Notes: a model not told the origin generated them from the sequence alone. 64,000 nt of DNA from Prevotella sp. UBA2456 (GCA_002342415.1 DDPY01000025.1:113148-177147); one strand, 5' to 3'; counted from the stretch's first letter, positions 33,230 to 40,853 are shown. Numbers and translations: made by a program.

Positions 33230-34477
33230 TCAGCTCAGTTTATGAATGACCAGTCCTGAGCGCAGCTTGGGCTCAAACCAGGTGGCCTTCGGAGGCATGA
33301 TCTTGCCCGAGTCGGCAATGTCCATGATCTGCTGCATGGTGACAGGGTAGAGGGCCAGTGCTGCCCGCATCTCTCCTGAGTCTACGCGGCGCTTCAGCTC
33401 GCCCAGTCCGCGCAGTCCGCCTACAAAGTCGATGCGCTTGGATGAGCGCAGGTCGCCAATGTTGAGTATCTCGTCCAGAATGAGCCGCGACGAGATGTCT
33501 ACATCCAGCACGCCAATGGGGTCGCTGTTGTCGTAGGTTCCTTCCTTGGCTTTCAGCGAGTACCAGTGCTGGTCGAGATAGAGCGAGAACTCGTGCAACT
33601 CCTTGGGCTTGTAGATGTCAGTACCCTTGTCTTCGACGGTGAAGTTTTTGCTGAGCGCATCGAGGAATTGCTCTGAGCTTAAGCCGTTTAAGTCTTTTAC
33701 CACTCGGTTGTAGTCGAGGATGGTCAGCTGGCTGGCTTGGAAGCATACGGCCATGAAGTAGTTGTACTCCTCGTCACCCTTGTGGTGGGGGTTCTGCTTC
33801 TGCTTCTCAGCTCCTACGAGGGCGGCAGCTGCCGAGCGGTGGTGCCCGTCGGCAATGTAGAGCGAGGGCATCTTTGCAAATTCCTGGGTGATGGTCTGCG
33901 TGTCCTTGTCGTCGTCGATGATCCAGAACTGATGGCGGAATCCGTCGATGGGTGCAATGAAGTCGTATTCCGGCTCCGTCTTGGCATAGCGCATGATGAG
34001 CTCGTCGAGCACCTGGTTGTCGGGGTAGGCAAAGAATACCGGCTCGATGTTGGCATTGTTCACGCGGACGTGCTTCATGCGGTCTTCTTCCTTGTCGCGA
34101 CGCGTCAGCTCGTGCTTCTTGATGTGGCCCTTCTGGTAGTCGTCGGTATGAGCGCATACCACCAGACCGTATTGCGTCTTGCCGTTCATGGTCTGGGCGT
34201 AGATGTAGTAGTGCTCCTTGTCGTCCTGCACCAGCCAGCCCTTGTCCTGGAACTTCTGGAAGTTCTCGGCAGCCTTCTCATAGACGCGCGGGTCATACTC
34301 CGATGTACCTGCGGGGAAGTCGATTTCGGGCTTGATGATGTGGTAGAGGCTCTTCTCGTTGTCGCCGGCCTCGGCGCGAGCCTCTTCACTGTCGAGCACG
34401 TCGTAGGGGCGGCTCTCAACCTGCTCCACCAGTTCCTTCGGTGGACGTATTCCTTTGAATGGTTTTATAATTGCCAT
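33230..34477 (-). CDS. DUF1015 family protein
   Basis: The 415-residue protein opens with IKPFKGIRPPKELVEQVESR, followed by the family motifs PYDVLDSEEAR and, in the middle, LYIADGHHRSAAA. In Bacteroidota DUF1015 genes usually sit next to serA and serC, and several annotations treat it as serine-metabolism related. Here serA and serC lie 2 to 4 kb away on the same strand. No catalytic function is established. Confidence 0.9.
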   Translation of the reverse strand: MAIIKPFKGIRPPKELVEQVESRPYDVLDSEEARAEAGDNEKSLYHIIKPEIDFPAGTSEYDPRVYEKAAENFQKFQDKGWLVQDDKEHYYIYAQTMNGKTQYGLVVCAHTDDYQKGHIKKHELTRRDKEEDRMKHVRVNNANIEPVFFAYPDNQVLDELIMRYAKTEPEYDFIAPIDGFRHQFWIIDDDKDTQTITQEFAKMPSLYIADGHHRSAAAALVGAEKQKQNPHHKGDEEYNYFMAVCFQASQLTILDYNRVVKDLNGLSSEQFLDALSKNFTVEDKGTDIYKPKELHEFSLYLDQHWYSLKAKEGTYDNSDPIGVLDVDISSRLILDEILNIGDLRSSKRIDFVGGLRGLGELKRRVDSGEMRAALALYPVTMQQIMDIADSGKIMPPKATWFEPKLRSGLVIHKLS

Positions 34478-34489
34478 ATTTCTCTTGCT

Positions 34490-34538
34490 CTTACTTCTTA
34501 CTTCTTACCTCTCACTTCTTACCTCTCACCTCTCACTC
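34490..34538. repeat. Seven CTTACTT/CTCACCT heptamers
   Basis: Seven uninterrupted units run from 34490 to 34538. The reverse complement is the GTAAGAG/GTGAGAA unit seen at 38982. The stop codon of the HIT gene lies in the last unit. Confidence 0.93.
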
Positions 34539-34962
34539 ACAGACATGACTTGATTTTCTCGATCATCTCCTGATATTCAGCATCGCTGAGATAGACCTTG
34601 CCCGGGTTCATCTGGAACGTGCCGCCGTAGTCGGGACCGTCCACATACTTGGGAGCCAGGTGGAAGTGCAGGTGTGACAGCTTGTCGCTGTAAGCACCGT
34701 AGTTGATCTTCTCGGGGTTGAAGGCCTTCTGCATGGCGCGTGTCACCTGTGCCACGTCGGCCATGAAGGCATTGCGCTCCTCGTCCGACAGCTCGTTCAG
34801 GTCGTTCACGTGGTCTTTGTAGGCCACGAGGCAGCGGCCGCGATAGGTCTGTTCCTTGAAAAGGAATGCGCGCGATACACGCAGGGTTGCAAACTCAATC
34901 ATCAGATTGTGCAGGGTCTCGTTGTTCTGGCAGTAAAGGCACTGCTTGGGATCACTTTGCAT
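34537..34962 (-). CDS. HIT family hydrolase/transferase
   Basis: From ATG 34962 (rather than far-upstream in-frame starts in AT-rich non-coding sequence) the protein has 141 residues. Cys-x2-Cys near the N-terminus (CLYCQN) may bind zinc, and the histidine triad is HLHFHLAPK (about residue 97). HIT enzymes hydrolyse or transfer nucleoside monophosphate groups; the substrate is unknown. A TAACTTTG box lies on this strand at 35005-34998. Its stop codon falls inside a heptamer array. Confidence 0.9.
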   Translation of the reverse strand: MQSDPKQCLYCQNNETLHNLMIEFATLRVSRAFLFKEQTYRGRCLVAYKDHVNDLNELSDEERNAFMADVAQVTRAMQKAFNPEKINYGAYSDKLSHLHFHLAPKYVDGPDYGGTFQMNPGKVYLSDAEYQEMIEKIKSCL

Positions 34963-35122
34963 AGTTGTTATTTTTGTTTTAGAAGTTAATTTTTCCGCAA
35001 AGTTACTAATAATTTCTGAATTATCCGTATCTTTACAGGATAAAATAATAAAAAAAAGCGAAAAATGAGTGTGCCCGATTTGAGTTAAAATGCAAGTTTT
35101 TAGAAAGAAATAATCGTTTTCC

Positions 35123-35153
35123 TTGCATTTCGGATAAAATTTTTGTATCTTTG
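35123..35153 (+). promoter_or_regulatory. Promoter of the cytidylate-kinase-like gene
   Basis: TTG at 35123-35125 and TATCTTTG at 35146-35153 are separated by 20 bases; the ATG is at 35223. Confidence 0.7.
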
Positions 35154-35222
35154 CAACATAGTTTAAAACTATTTTAAAAGCAGCCGAAAATAGGAATGAT
35201 AAAGAAACCCTAAAGAAAGAAT

Positions 35223-35855
35223 ATGAATACAAAAGAAAAATTTGTCGTTACCATCAATCGCGAGTTAGGAAGCGGCGGCCGCACTGTGGGGCGCCTCCTT
35301 TCCGAGAAGTTAGGAGTGCCCTTCTATGACAAGGCCGTTATCAATGCCCTGAAAGAGAAATACCACCTCTCGACAGAAGAAATTGAGAAGCTGAAAGGCC
35401 GCAAGCACAGCTGGCTGGCTGATGTGGAATACTTCCTGAAGCTCAGCTCCAGCCTCGACATGGAGCTGCCTCAGAGTGGCGAAGGCCCCGACCTGCTGAC
35501 CACCGACGAGATGTTTAAAACCGAGACGCTCATCCTTCAGGACCTCGCAGTAGAACAGTCGTGCGTGGTGGCAGGACGCAGCGGTTTCCATGTGTTCCGT
35601 CTGCATCCCAACCACCTGAGCGTCTTCATCCAAGCTTCCATGAAGCACCGCGTGGAGCGCTTGGCCCGCAAAAAGAACATCACACCAGAAGAGGCCCGCA
35701 AGATTATCGACAAGGTGGACGAGATGCGTGAGAACTACGTGAAAAAATATACAGGCACGTCGCGCTATGACACGCGCAACTACCAGCTGGTCATCACTGC
35801 CGATGACAAGACGGAAGAGCAAATCGTCGACATCATCATGCAATATATCGGCTAA
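35223..35855 (+). CDS. Cytidylate-kinase-like P-loop protein
   Basis: The 210-residue protein belongs to the cytidylate-kinase-like family: a P-loop region INRELGSGGRTVGRLLSEKL at residues 11-30, PFYDKAVI, and a lid-type basic segment (RLARKKNITPEEARKIIDKVD). It probably phosphorylates a nucleotide or related small molecule, but members of this group differ from true CMP kinase and no substrate is assigned. It is single-gene and precedes a repeat-rich region. Confidence 0.87.
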   Translation: MNTKEKFVVTINRELGSGGRTVGRLLSEKLGVPFYDKAVINALKEKYHLSTEEIEKLKGRKHSWLADVEYFLKLSSSLDMELPQSGEGPDLLTTDEMFKTETLILQDLAVEQSCVVAGRSGFHVFRLHPNHLSVFIQASMKHRVERLARKKNITPEEARKIIDKVDEMRENYVKKYTGTSRYDTRNYQLVITADDKTEEQIVDIIMQYIG

Positions 35856-35870
35856 CATTATTTCTGTTTT

Positions 35871-35902
35871 TTTGCGTGATTCGAAAAAAAATCCTACCTT
35901 TG
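35871..35902 (+). promoter_or_regulatory. Orphan consensus promoter
   Basis: TTTG (35871-35874) and TACCTTTG (35895-35902) have exact 20-base spacing, but only non-coding or tiny-ORF sequence follows on this strand. Confidence 0.7.
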
Positions 35903-35982
35903 CAATCAGAACCGATGTTTTTTACGACGATGACGAGCCTAAAATTAAATTGTGCTACCTTTGCGGAAAAATTTTTGATACA

Positions 35983-36051
35983 ATGAAAGCAAATATGAAT
36001 AATAACAATACTAATCCCACACCCCTGGCCCTGGTGACGGGTGACGGGTGA
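35983..36051 (+). CDS. Candidate 22-residue peptide (orphan leader-like ORF)
   Basis: ATG at 35983 follows a TACCTTTG box (35955-35962) by 20 bases. The peptide is MKANMNNNNTNPTPLALVTG plus two residues. Its end and stop lie in the GGTGACG heptamers, and a large stem-loop follows. The position resembles a leader peptide, but no biosynthetic gene follows on this strand. It may be a small protein, a relic or chance. Confidence 0.25.
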   Translation: MKANMNNNNTNPTPLALVTGDG

Positions 36052-36144
36052 CAGGGCGTTCGGGAAAACTCCTCGCGTACCGCGCGCGCCCACGCGGTAC
36101 GCGAAGACTTTACAAATAACCCCGTCACCCCGTCACCCGTCACC
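36033..36144. repeat. Inverted heptamers (GGTGACG x3 / CGTCACC x3) enclosing a 12-bp palindrome
   Basis: Left arm 36033-36053, right arm 36123-36144 (with one extra C). Inside, TCGCGTACCGCG (36073-36084) pairs perfectly with CGCGGTACGCGA (36093-36104) around an 8-base loop. The whole element can fold into a long two-tier stem. Confidence 0.9.
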
Positions 36145-36200
36145 CTTAGTTGAGAGTTGAGTTGTACCTTTGCCGATGCAAGGGGACGGAGATCTTTCTG

Positions 36201-36255
36201 GAGTGCAGTGAAAAACTTTTTTGAGTGCACGCAAAAAATATTTCGAGTGCAGTCC
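36201..36255. repeat. Three direct repeats of period 22 (GAGTGCA...)
   Basis: GAGTGC starts at 36201, 36223 and 36245, exactly 22 bases apart, separated by A-rich then T-rich spacers. About two helical turns separate the copies. Confidence 0.8.
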
Positions 36256-36315
36256 GGGAAAACATTGAACATTGTGGACGGGCACCTATAGGATATAACG
36301 TAGAAGTAGAAACTT

Positions 36316-36350
36316 AAAAGGCCTGAGCTGTCTGAGCAGTCAGGCCTTTT
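36316..36350. terminator. Bidirectional terminator at the end of serA
   Basis: AAAAGGCCTGA pairs with TCAGGCCTTTT; with A and T runs on both sides it can stop the leftward serA transcript and any rightward transcript from the repeat region. Confidence 0.88.
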
Positions 36351-36371
36351 CCGTATGTCTTGGGTAGACGC

Positions 36372-37289
36372 TTACTTGTTCACCTGGAACTTGGTGTCGC
36401 CGTCCTTGAAGAAGGCGTTGATCTGACGGGCAGCAGCAATACCGGCATTGGTATTGGCCTCGGCAGTCTGGGCACCCATCTTCTTCGGGGTGGAGAAGTA
36501 GCGGCCTTCGAACTTCTTGAAGTCGTCGTTGGCATCGGGCATGATGTCGGTGACGAACTTCAGGTCCTGACGCTCCTCCATGAGCTTCAGCAGTTCAGGC
36601 TCGTTGATGACCTCCTTGCGGGCGGTGTTCACCAGGATGCCGCCTTTCTTCATCTTGCCTACCAGTGCGTAGTTGATGCTCTGCTTGGTCTCTGCGGTGG
36701 CAGGGATGTGCAGGCTGACCACGTCGCACTCTTCGAACAGGGCATCCTGATTGGCTACAGCGTGTACGCCAGCCTTCTCAATGACCTCGGCGGGGCAGAA
36801 GGCATCGTAGGCATAAACGTCCATGCCGAAGCCCTTGGCGATGCGAGCCACGTTGCGGCCTACGTTGCCGAAGGCCAGAATACCCAGCTTCTTGCCCATC
36901 AGCTCCGTACCGGCCTTGCCGTTGTAGAAGTTGCGCACGGCAAAGACGAGCAGTCCGAATACCAGTTCTGCTACGGCGTTGGCATTCTGTCCGGGTGTGT
37001 TCTCGGCTACCACCTTGTGGGCGGTAGCGGCTGCGAGGTCGATGTTGTCGTAGCCGGCTCCGGCGCGGACCACAATCTTCAGCTGCTTGGCAGCGTCGAG
37101 CACCTCGGCATCTACCTTGTCCGAACGGATAATCAGGGCGTCGGCATCCTTCACAGCGTCCAACAGCTGTGCCTTCTCAGTATATTTCTCGAGCAGGGCC
37201 AGCTCATTGCCAGCGGCCTCTACTTCCTTGCGAATACCCTCTACAGCTGCGGCTGCAAAAGGCTTCTCTGTTGCTACTAAAACTTTCAT
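36372..37289 (-). CDS. serA: D-3-phosphoglycerate dehydrogenase (short, type III)
   Basis: First enzyme of the phosphorylated serine pathway; 305 residues, without a C-terminal ACT domain. It has VVRAGAGYDNIDL, the NAD-binding LGILAFGNVGRNVARIA, and the catalytic Arg in LVNTARKEVI. At the usual catalytic His (TPHIGG in other bacteria) this protein has TPKKMGAQTAEA, so His is replaced by Lys. That matches the lysine form (type IIIK) known from Entamoeba and Bacteroidota. It is last in the serC-(four-helix-bundle)-serA unit. Confidence 0.95.
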   Translation of the reverse strand: MKVLVATEKPFAAAAVEGIRKEVEAAGNELALLEKYTEKAQLLDAVKDADALIIRSDKVDAEVLDAAKQLKIVVRAGAGYDNIDLAAATAHKVVAENTPGQNANAVAELVFGLLVFAVRNFYNGKAGTELMGKKLGILAFGNVGRNVARIAKGFGMDVYAYDAFCPAEVIEKAGVHAVANQDALFEECDVVSLHIPATAETKQSINYALVGKMKKGGILVNTARKEVINEPELLKLMEERQDLKFVTDIMPDANDDFKKFEGRYFSTPKKMGAQTAEANTNAGIAAARQINAFFKDGDTKFQVNK

Positions 37290-37297
37290 GTTATTTT

Positions 37298-37325
37298 ATT
37301 GAACATTGAATATTGAACATTGAAC
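37298..37325. repeat. Four ATTGAAC heptamers downstream of the four-helix-bundle gene
   Basis: Units ATTGAAC, ATTGAAT, ATTGAAC, ATTGAAC lie between the serA start (37289) and the four-helix-bundle stop (37327). Confidence 0.95.
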
Positions 37326-37326
37326 A

Positions 37327-37686
37327 TTATTTGTCGCTCCCCTTGGTTGTCTTGATGATTTTGGTCAGTGTGGCTACAATCTTGTTGCAGTCATCATAGA
37401 TAGAACCAAACTGGTTGTCGTCTAACATGCCTGATTCGTGGAGTAGTTCAAGCCAATATTCTGTTTCGTTTGCTTCCTTTAGAGCAATATTTAATTTGTT
37501 AACAAAATCCATCCGACTTTGAGCATTGACACTTTCACGAACATTGGCTCCAATACTTGTGCCGCTTCTCAGAACCTGCTTAGACAAGACGTAGACCTGC
37601 TTCTCATCCTTCAAGAACCTATACAGATTGATGATTCTAAGTGCAAATGCCTTGCTGTCTATCAGAATCTGATTGTCGGCACGCAT
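37327..37686 (-). CDS. Four-helix-bundle protein (23S rRNA intervening-sequence / S23 family)
   Basis: The 119-residue protein from ATG 37686 is all-helical and has the family landmarks SKAFALRIINLYRFL, LRSGTSIGANVRES, FVNKLNIALKEANETEYWL and a terminal KIIKT. The family is best known from intervening sequences inside 23S rRNA genes and is related to the Avd accessory protein of diversity-generating retroelements; its molecular role is unclear. It sits between serC and serA and is flanked on both sides by the same heptamer repeat, as if inserted as a cassette. A TTG start at 37695 would lie inside the repeat. Confidence 0.92.
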   Translation of the reverse strand: MRADNQILIDSKAFALRIINLYRFLKDEKQVYVLSKQVLRSGTSIGANVRESVNAQSRMDFVNKLNIALKEANETEYWLELLHESGMLDDNQFGSIYDDCNKIVATLTKIIKTTKGSDK

Positions 37687-37721
37687 AATGTTCAATGTTC
37701 AATGATCAATGTTCAATGATC
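37687..37721. repeat. Five AATGTTC/AATGATC heptamers upstream of the four-helix-bundle gene
   Basis: The array joins the serC stop codon (37722-37720) to the four-helix-bundle ATG (37686). Units are complementary to the ATTGAAC units at 37298. Confidence 0.95.
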
Positions 37722-38787
37722 AATGGTTAGCCTCGAACTCTTTCATGCAGGCAACGAGGGCATTGCAGCCTTCGATGGTCTGGGCGTTGTAGCACGATGC
37801 ACGGAAGCCGCCTACCGAGCGGTGACCCTTCACGCCGACCATGCCCTTGGAGGTGGCGAAGTCGAGGAAGTCTTTCTCCAGCTCCTTGTACTCGTCGGCC
37901 ATCACGAAGCAGAGGTTCATGACCGAACGGTCCTCCTCAACGGCAGTACCGCGGAACATCTTGTTGCGGTCGATCTCGCCATAGACGATTTCGGCACGCT
38001 GCTGAGCCAGCTTGTCCATTGCCTCTACGCCGCCGTTCTTCTTGATCCAGCGCAGGGTCTCGAGAGCCGAGTAGATGGGCACCACAGGAGGAGTATTGAA
38101 CATAGAGCCTTTTTCGACATGGGTGCGATAGTCGAGCATGGTGGGAATCTCGCGGGGTGCGCGGCCCAGCTTGTCGTCCTTCACGATGACGATGGTGACA
38201 CCGGCCATGGCCAGGTTCTTCTGGGCACCGGCATAGATGGCGTCGTACTTCTTCACGTCGATGGGACGGCTGAAGATATCTGATGACATATCGGCAATCA
38301 GGGGAACGTTCACGTCCAGGTCCTTGCGAATCTCGGTACCGTAGATGGTGTTGTTCGTCGTGATATGCAGATAGTCGGCATCAGCGGGAACAGTCCAGTC
38401 CTTGGGGATGAAGGTGTAGTTGGCATCCGCAGAAGAAGCCACCTCTACTACCTCACCGAAAAGCTTTGCTTCCTTCATGGCTTTCTTGGCCCATACACCC
38501 GTGTTCAGGTAGGCAGCCTTCTTGATCAGGAAGTTGTAGGGAATCATGCAGAACTCGAGGCTTGCACCGCCGCCGAGGAAGATTACAGAGTAGCCCTCGG
38601 GTATGGAGAGCAGCTCCTTGACCAAAGCTACAGCCTCGTCGACTACGGGCTGGAAATCCTTTGCACGATGGCTTATCTCCATCAGAGAGAGACCAGAGCC
38701 ATTGAAGTCTAAACACTGCTGTGCGGTCTTCTCAATCACCTCGCGGGGAAGCATAGAGGGACCGGCATTAAAGTTGTACTTCTTCAT
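37720..38787 (-). CDS. serC: Phosphoserine aminotransferase
   Basis: This PLP enzyme converts 3-phosphohydroxypyruvate to phosphoserine. The 355 residues open YNFNAGPSMLPREVIEKTA, contain the PLP-lysine segment YAGAQKNLAMAG and end with GGFRASCYNAQ. It is the first gene of the serine unit. The last codons and the TGA stop are provided by a heptamer array. A weak leftward TAACTTCG lies at 38884-38877. Confidence 0.97.
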   Translation of the reverse strand: MKKYNFNAGPSMLPREVIEKTAQQCLDFNGSGLSLMEISHRAKDFQPVVDEAVALVKELLSIPEGYSVIFLGGGASLEFCMIPYNFLIKKAAYLNTGVWAKKAMKEAKLFGEVVEVASSADANYTFIPKDWTVPADADYLHITTNNTIYGTEIRKDLDVNVPLIADMSSDIFSRPIDVKKYDAIYAGAQKNLAMAGVTIVIVKDDKLGRAPREIPTMLDYRTHVEKGSMFNTPPVVPIYSALETLRWIKKNGGVEAMDKLAQQRAEIVYGEIDRNKMFRGTAVEEDRSVMNLCFVMADEYKELEKDFLDFATSKGMVGVKGHRSVGGFRASCYNAQTIEGCNALVACMKEFEANH

Positions 38788-38981
38788 TGTTTTGTTCTTT
38801 GTTTAAGAGTTTATTTTTGTTTCTTACTTCTTTAACTTTTGTTGATATGGGATACACTTTTTTCCAAAATACGGTGCGAAGTTACACTTTTTTCGTGACA
38901 TACCCAAATATTTAAGCAATAATTAAGCAAAAACCCTGTTTCTTTTCCTTTTTGTCAACTCCGTATGGCATTTTATTGGAG

Positions 38982-39057
38982 GTAAGAGGTAAGAGGTGAG
39001 AAGTAAGAGGTAAGAGATAAGAGACCAGCATTTCTCTCACCTCTTACCTCTCACCTC
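38982..39057. repeat. Heptamer hairpin: six GTAAGAG-type units and three inverted CTCTTAC-type units
   Basis: Direct units fill 38982-39023 (GTAAGAG, GTAAGAG, GTGAGAA, GTAAGAG, GTAAGAG, ATAAGAG). Complementary units fill 39034-39057. The two blocks can fold on each other between serC and secG. The rest of the 38788-39088 gap is AT-rich and shows nothing else clear. Confidence 0.92.
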
Positions 39058-39088
39058 TAAAAACTGAAGCTTGCGAAAGTTGAGATCC

Positions 39089-39478
39089 TTATTTTGCAGG
39101 TTTGGCAGGAGCTTCAGCAGCAGGAGCCTCTGTAGCAGGAGCAGTAGCAGCAGGTGCGGTAGCGTCCTTCTGCTGGCTGGCACCGAAACCGGGCAGGTTG
39201 TTGGGATTGGTGACAGGATTCTCGATGTTCTCCATCACCGACTGGTCGGCCGATGCGGTGGGTGCAACCCATGCGCACACGACGCTGATGATGACCATTG
39301 TGGCAGCCAAGCCCCATGTGGCCTTTTCGATGAAGTCGGTGGTCTTGCGAACGCCAGCTACTTGGTTATAACCTGCGAAGCTTGACGACAGACCGCCACC
39401 CTTCGACTCTTGAATCAGCACGATACCGATCATCAGTATGGCTGCAATCACGATAAGAATTACAAATAATGTGTACAT
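39089..39478 (-). CDS. secG: Preprotein translocase subunit SecG
   Basis: The 129-residue protein has two membrane segments: YTLFVILIVIAAILMIGIVL at the start and another near 50-70 (WGLAATMVIISVVCAWV). Between them is the SecG landmark LIQESKGGGLSSSF. A C-terminal cytoplasmic tail of about 50 residues is Ala/Pro-rich (APAATAPATEAPAAEA). It is a non-essential subunit of SecYEG. It lies 1 base after the TPR-like gene in the lptE unit. Confidence 0.95.
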   Translation of the reverse strand: MYTLFVILIVIAAILMIGIVLIQESKGGGLSSSFAGYNQVAGVRKTTDFIEKATWGLAATMVIISVVCAWVAPTASADQSVMENIENPVTNPNNLPGFGASQQKDATAPAATAPATEAPAAEAPAKPAK

Positions 39479-39479
39479 G

Positions 39480-40226
39480 TTAATTTTGTTTTTTATTACT
39501 GTTTATTATTAGTTTTTCGAGAAATCGCATCTGGTCTGCAAAGTAGGCATTCTTCTGCGGCATCTGCTGATTGAGGCGTCCGATGATGTCGAGGGCTTTC
39601 TGATAGCGCCCTTGCCGGATATAGATACGTGCCAGCGTTTCAGTGAAGAATTCCTCCTCGGGAGTTTCTTCGTCGTCGCTGTTGTTGGCCTCGACGGGCG
39701 GTGTGTCGCTTGGTGTGTCGCTCAGTTGTATGCGTCCCTGTTCCTCTTCGAGGAAAGTGTCGATAAGCGACTGACCGCGCAGCTGGGGCACATTGCCGTT
39801 ATCGGGCATGCTCTCGGTATCGAGCAGATAGGCAACATAGTCGATGGCAGCGTCGGCGGGAGTAGGCTTCCGCTGTGGGCGCGCCTGCAACTCGTCGGAA
39901 GGTATCGAGCCAAGGAAGGAGTCGATGAGGTCGATGGTGCGGTTGGGGTCGGCAGTTTCGGTCTTCTTGTCATCCTCGGCAACCGTGTTTTGCAACTGAT
40001 AGTGGGCGGCCTCAATCATCTGGAAGATGACACGACGGTCGGTGATGTAGAGGGCTGCGCGTCGCAGTTCTTCGTCGAAAGCAGCATCGTGGAGCAAATA
40101 GAGATTCTGCAACATCAGCAGTCTGGCCGTCTGATAGTAGGGATGCAGTGCCAGTGTGGACCGCAGCTCGTAGAGTGTCTCGCGGTCCATCAGCTCGGGA
40201 TGCTGTATCAATGACGTCAGTTCCAT
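39480..40226 (-). CDS. TPR-like protein of unknown function
   Basis: From ATG 40226 the product has 248 residues. The N-terminal helical region (ELTSLIQHPELMDRETLYEL) and the C-terminal TPR-like helices (TETLARIYIRQGRYQKALDI) flank an acidic, Pro-rich linker. There is no signal peptide, so it is probably cytoplasmic. The gene is conserved next to lptE and secG in Bacteroidales, but no function is known. Starts further upstream fall in the heptamer array at 40232. Confidence 0.75.
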   Translation of the reverse strand: MELTSLIQHPELMDRETLYELRSTLALHPYYQTARLLMLQNLYLLHDAAFDEELRRAALYITDRRVIFQMIEAAHYQLQNTVAEDDKKTETADPNRTIDLIDSFLGSIPSDELQARPQRKPTPADAAIDYVAYLLDTESMPDNGNVPQLRGQSLIDTFLEEEQGRIQLSDTPSDTPPVEANNSDDEETPEEEFFTETLARIYIRQGRYQKALDIIGRLNQQMPQKNAYFADQMRFLEKLIINSNKKQN

Positions 40227-40231
40227 ATCTA

Positions 40232-40259
40232 TCTCAACTCTCAACTGTCAACTCTCAAC
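40232..40259. repeat. Four TCTCAAC/TGTCAAC heptamers
   Basis: Four units fill the gap between lptE (stop at 40265) and the TPR-like gene; they are the complement of GTTGAGA/GTTGACA. Confidence 0.95.
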
Positions 40260-40264
40260 TCCCA

Positions 40265-40831
40265 TCACCAGTTGGCCACAGCGGCATTGAATATCTGGTC
40301 GCACAGGTCCTTTACCATCTCTTCGACCAGTCTGTCCTGCACAGAACTGAGCGACTGGGTCGTCTCATAGGTACGAGTGGCTGTGAACTGGCGTTCGAAG
40401 TCCTCGTTGTGGTTGCTGTTATTCGTGAAGCGAACGTTGACGGTCATCGCGAGTTCTGCCATCGCAGAATAGCCCTCTGACGATACCGCCTTGTTGCGCT
40501 GCGTGTACTGTGTAATCTCGCCTTCCAGCTTCATGTCGCCGTTACGCCGTACCTGCTGGAGTTTTGTATGGGAGGCAAACTGGTCCTTGAGCTGGGTGTT
40601 GAACATGGGTCCCATCGGTCCCCATACATAGGAGGCACGAATAGGGAACTCGGCTATCTGGATTGTCTTCACCTTGGAGTAGTCGATGCTGGCTCCATTG
40701 AATTTGTAGCTGACCGAACAGCCCGTGAGCAGCAGGAGGGCAAAAAGCCCGAAGGGTAAGAGACGACGCAGATGCTTGTCGGTGCAGCTGTGTTGACAGA
40801 CCATGTTCACTATTCTTTTCAGGTTACTCAT
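40265..40831 (-). CDS. lptE: LptE family LPS-assembly lipoprotein
   Basis: The 188-residue protein has a lipoprotein signal with Leu-rich core and lipobox LLTGCS (about residues 33-38), followed by the Bacteroidota LptE pattern VSYKFNGASIDYSKVKTI and FPIRA. LptE plugs the LptD barrel that inserts lipopolysaccharide into the outer leaflet. The start could be ATG 40831 or ATG 40804; the second gives a more usual signal length. It is in the sigma-54 activator-lptE-TPR-secG unit. Confidence 0.88.
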   Translation of the reverse strand: MSNLKRIVNMVCQHSCTDKHLRRLLPFGLFALLLLTGCSVSYKFNGASIDYSKVKTIQIAEFPIRASYVWGPMGPMFNTQLKDQFASHTKLQQVRRNGDMKLEGEITQYTQRNKAVSSEGYSAMAELAMTVNVRFTNNSNHNEDFERQFTATRTYETTQSLSSVQDRLVEEMVKDLCDQIFNAAVANW

Positions 40832-40853
40832 AATTTGCCTTGTTTTACTTTTC

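Larger units (their letters stand above)
35856..36371. other. Repeat-rich intergenic region with orphan rightward promoters
   Basis: This 516-base gap has no established gene. It holds three rightward TACCTTTG boxes (35895, 35955, 36165), a 22-codon reading frame, inverted GGTGACG/CGTCACC heptamers around a perfect palindrome, two GTTGAGA units (36149-36162), three 22-base GAGTGC repeats and a bidirectional terminator. There is no rightward gene downstream, so the promoters may drive a non-coding RNA. Confidence 0.7.

Noticed and set aside
36201..36255. The 22-base GAGTGC repeats as a minimal CRISPR
   Set aside because: Only about 8 bases are conserved per repeat, three copies, A/T-rich spacers and no cas genes.
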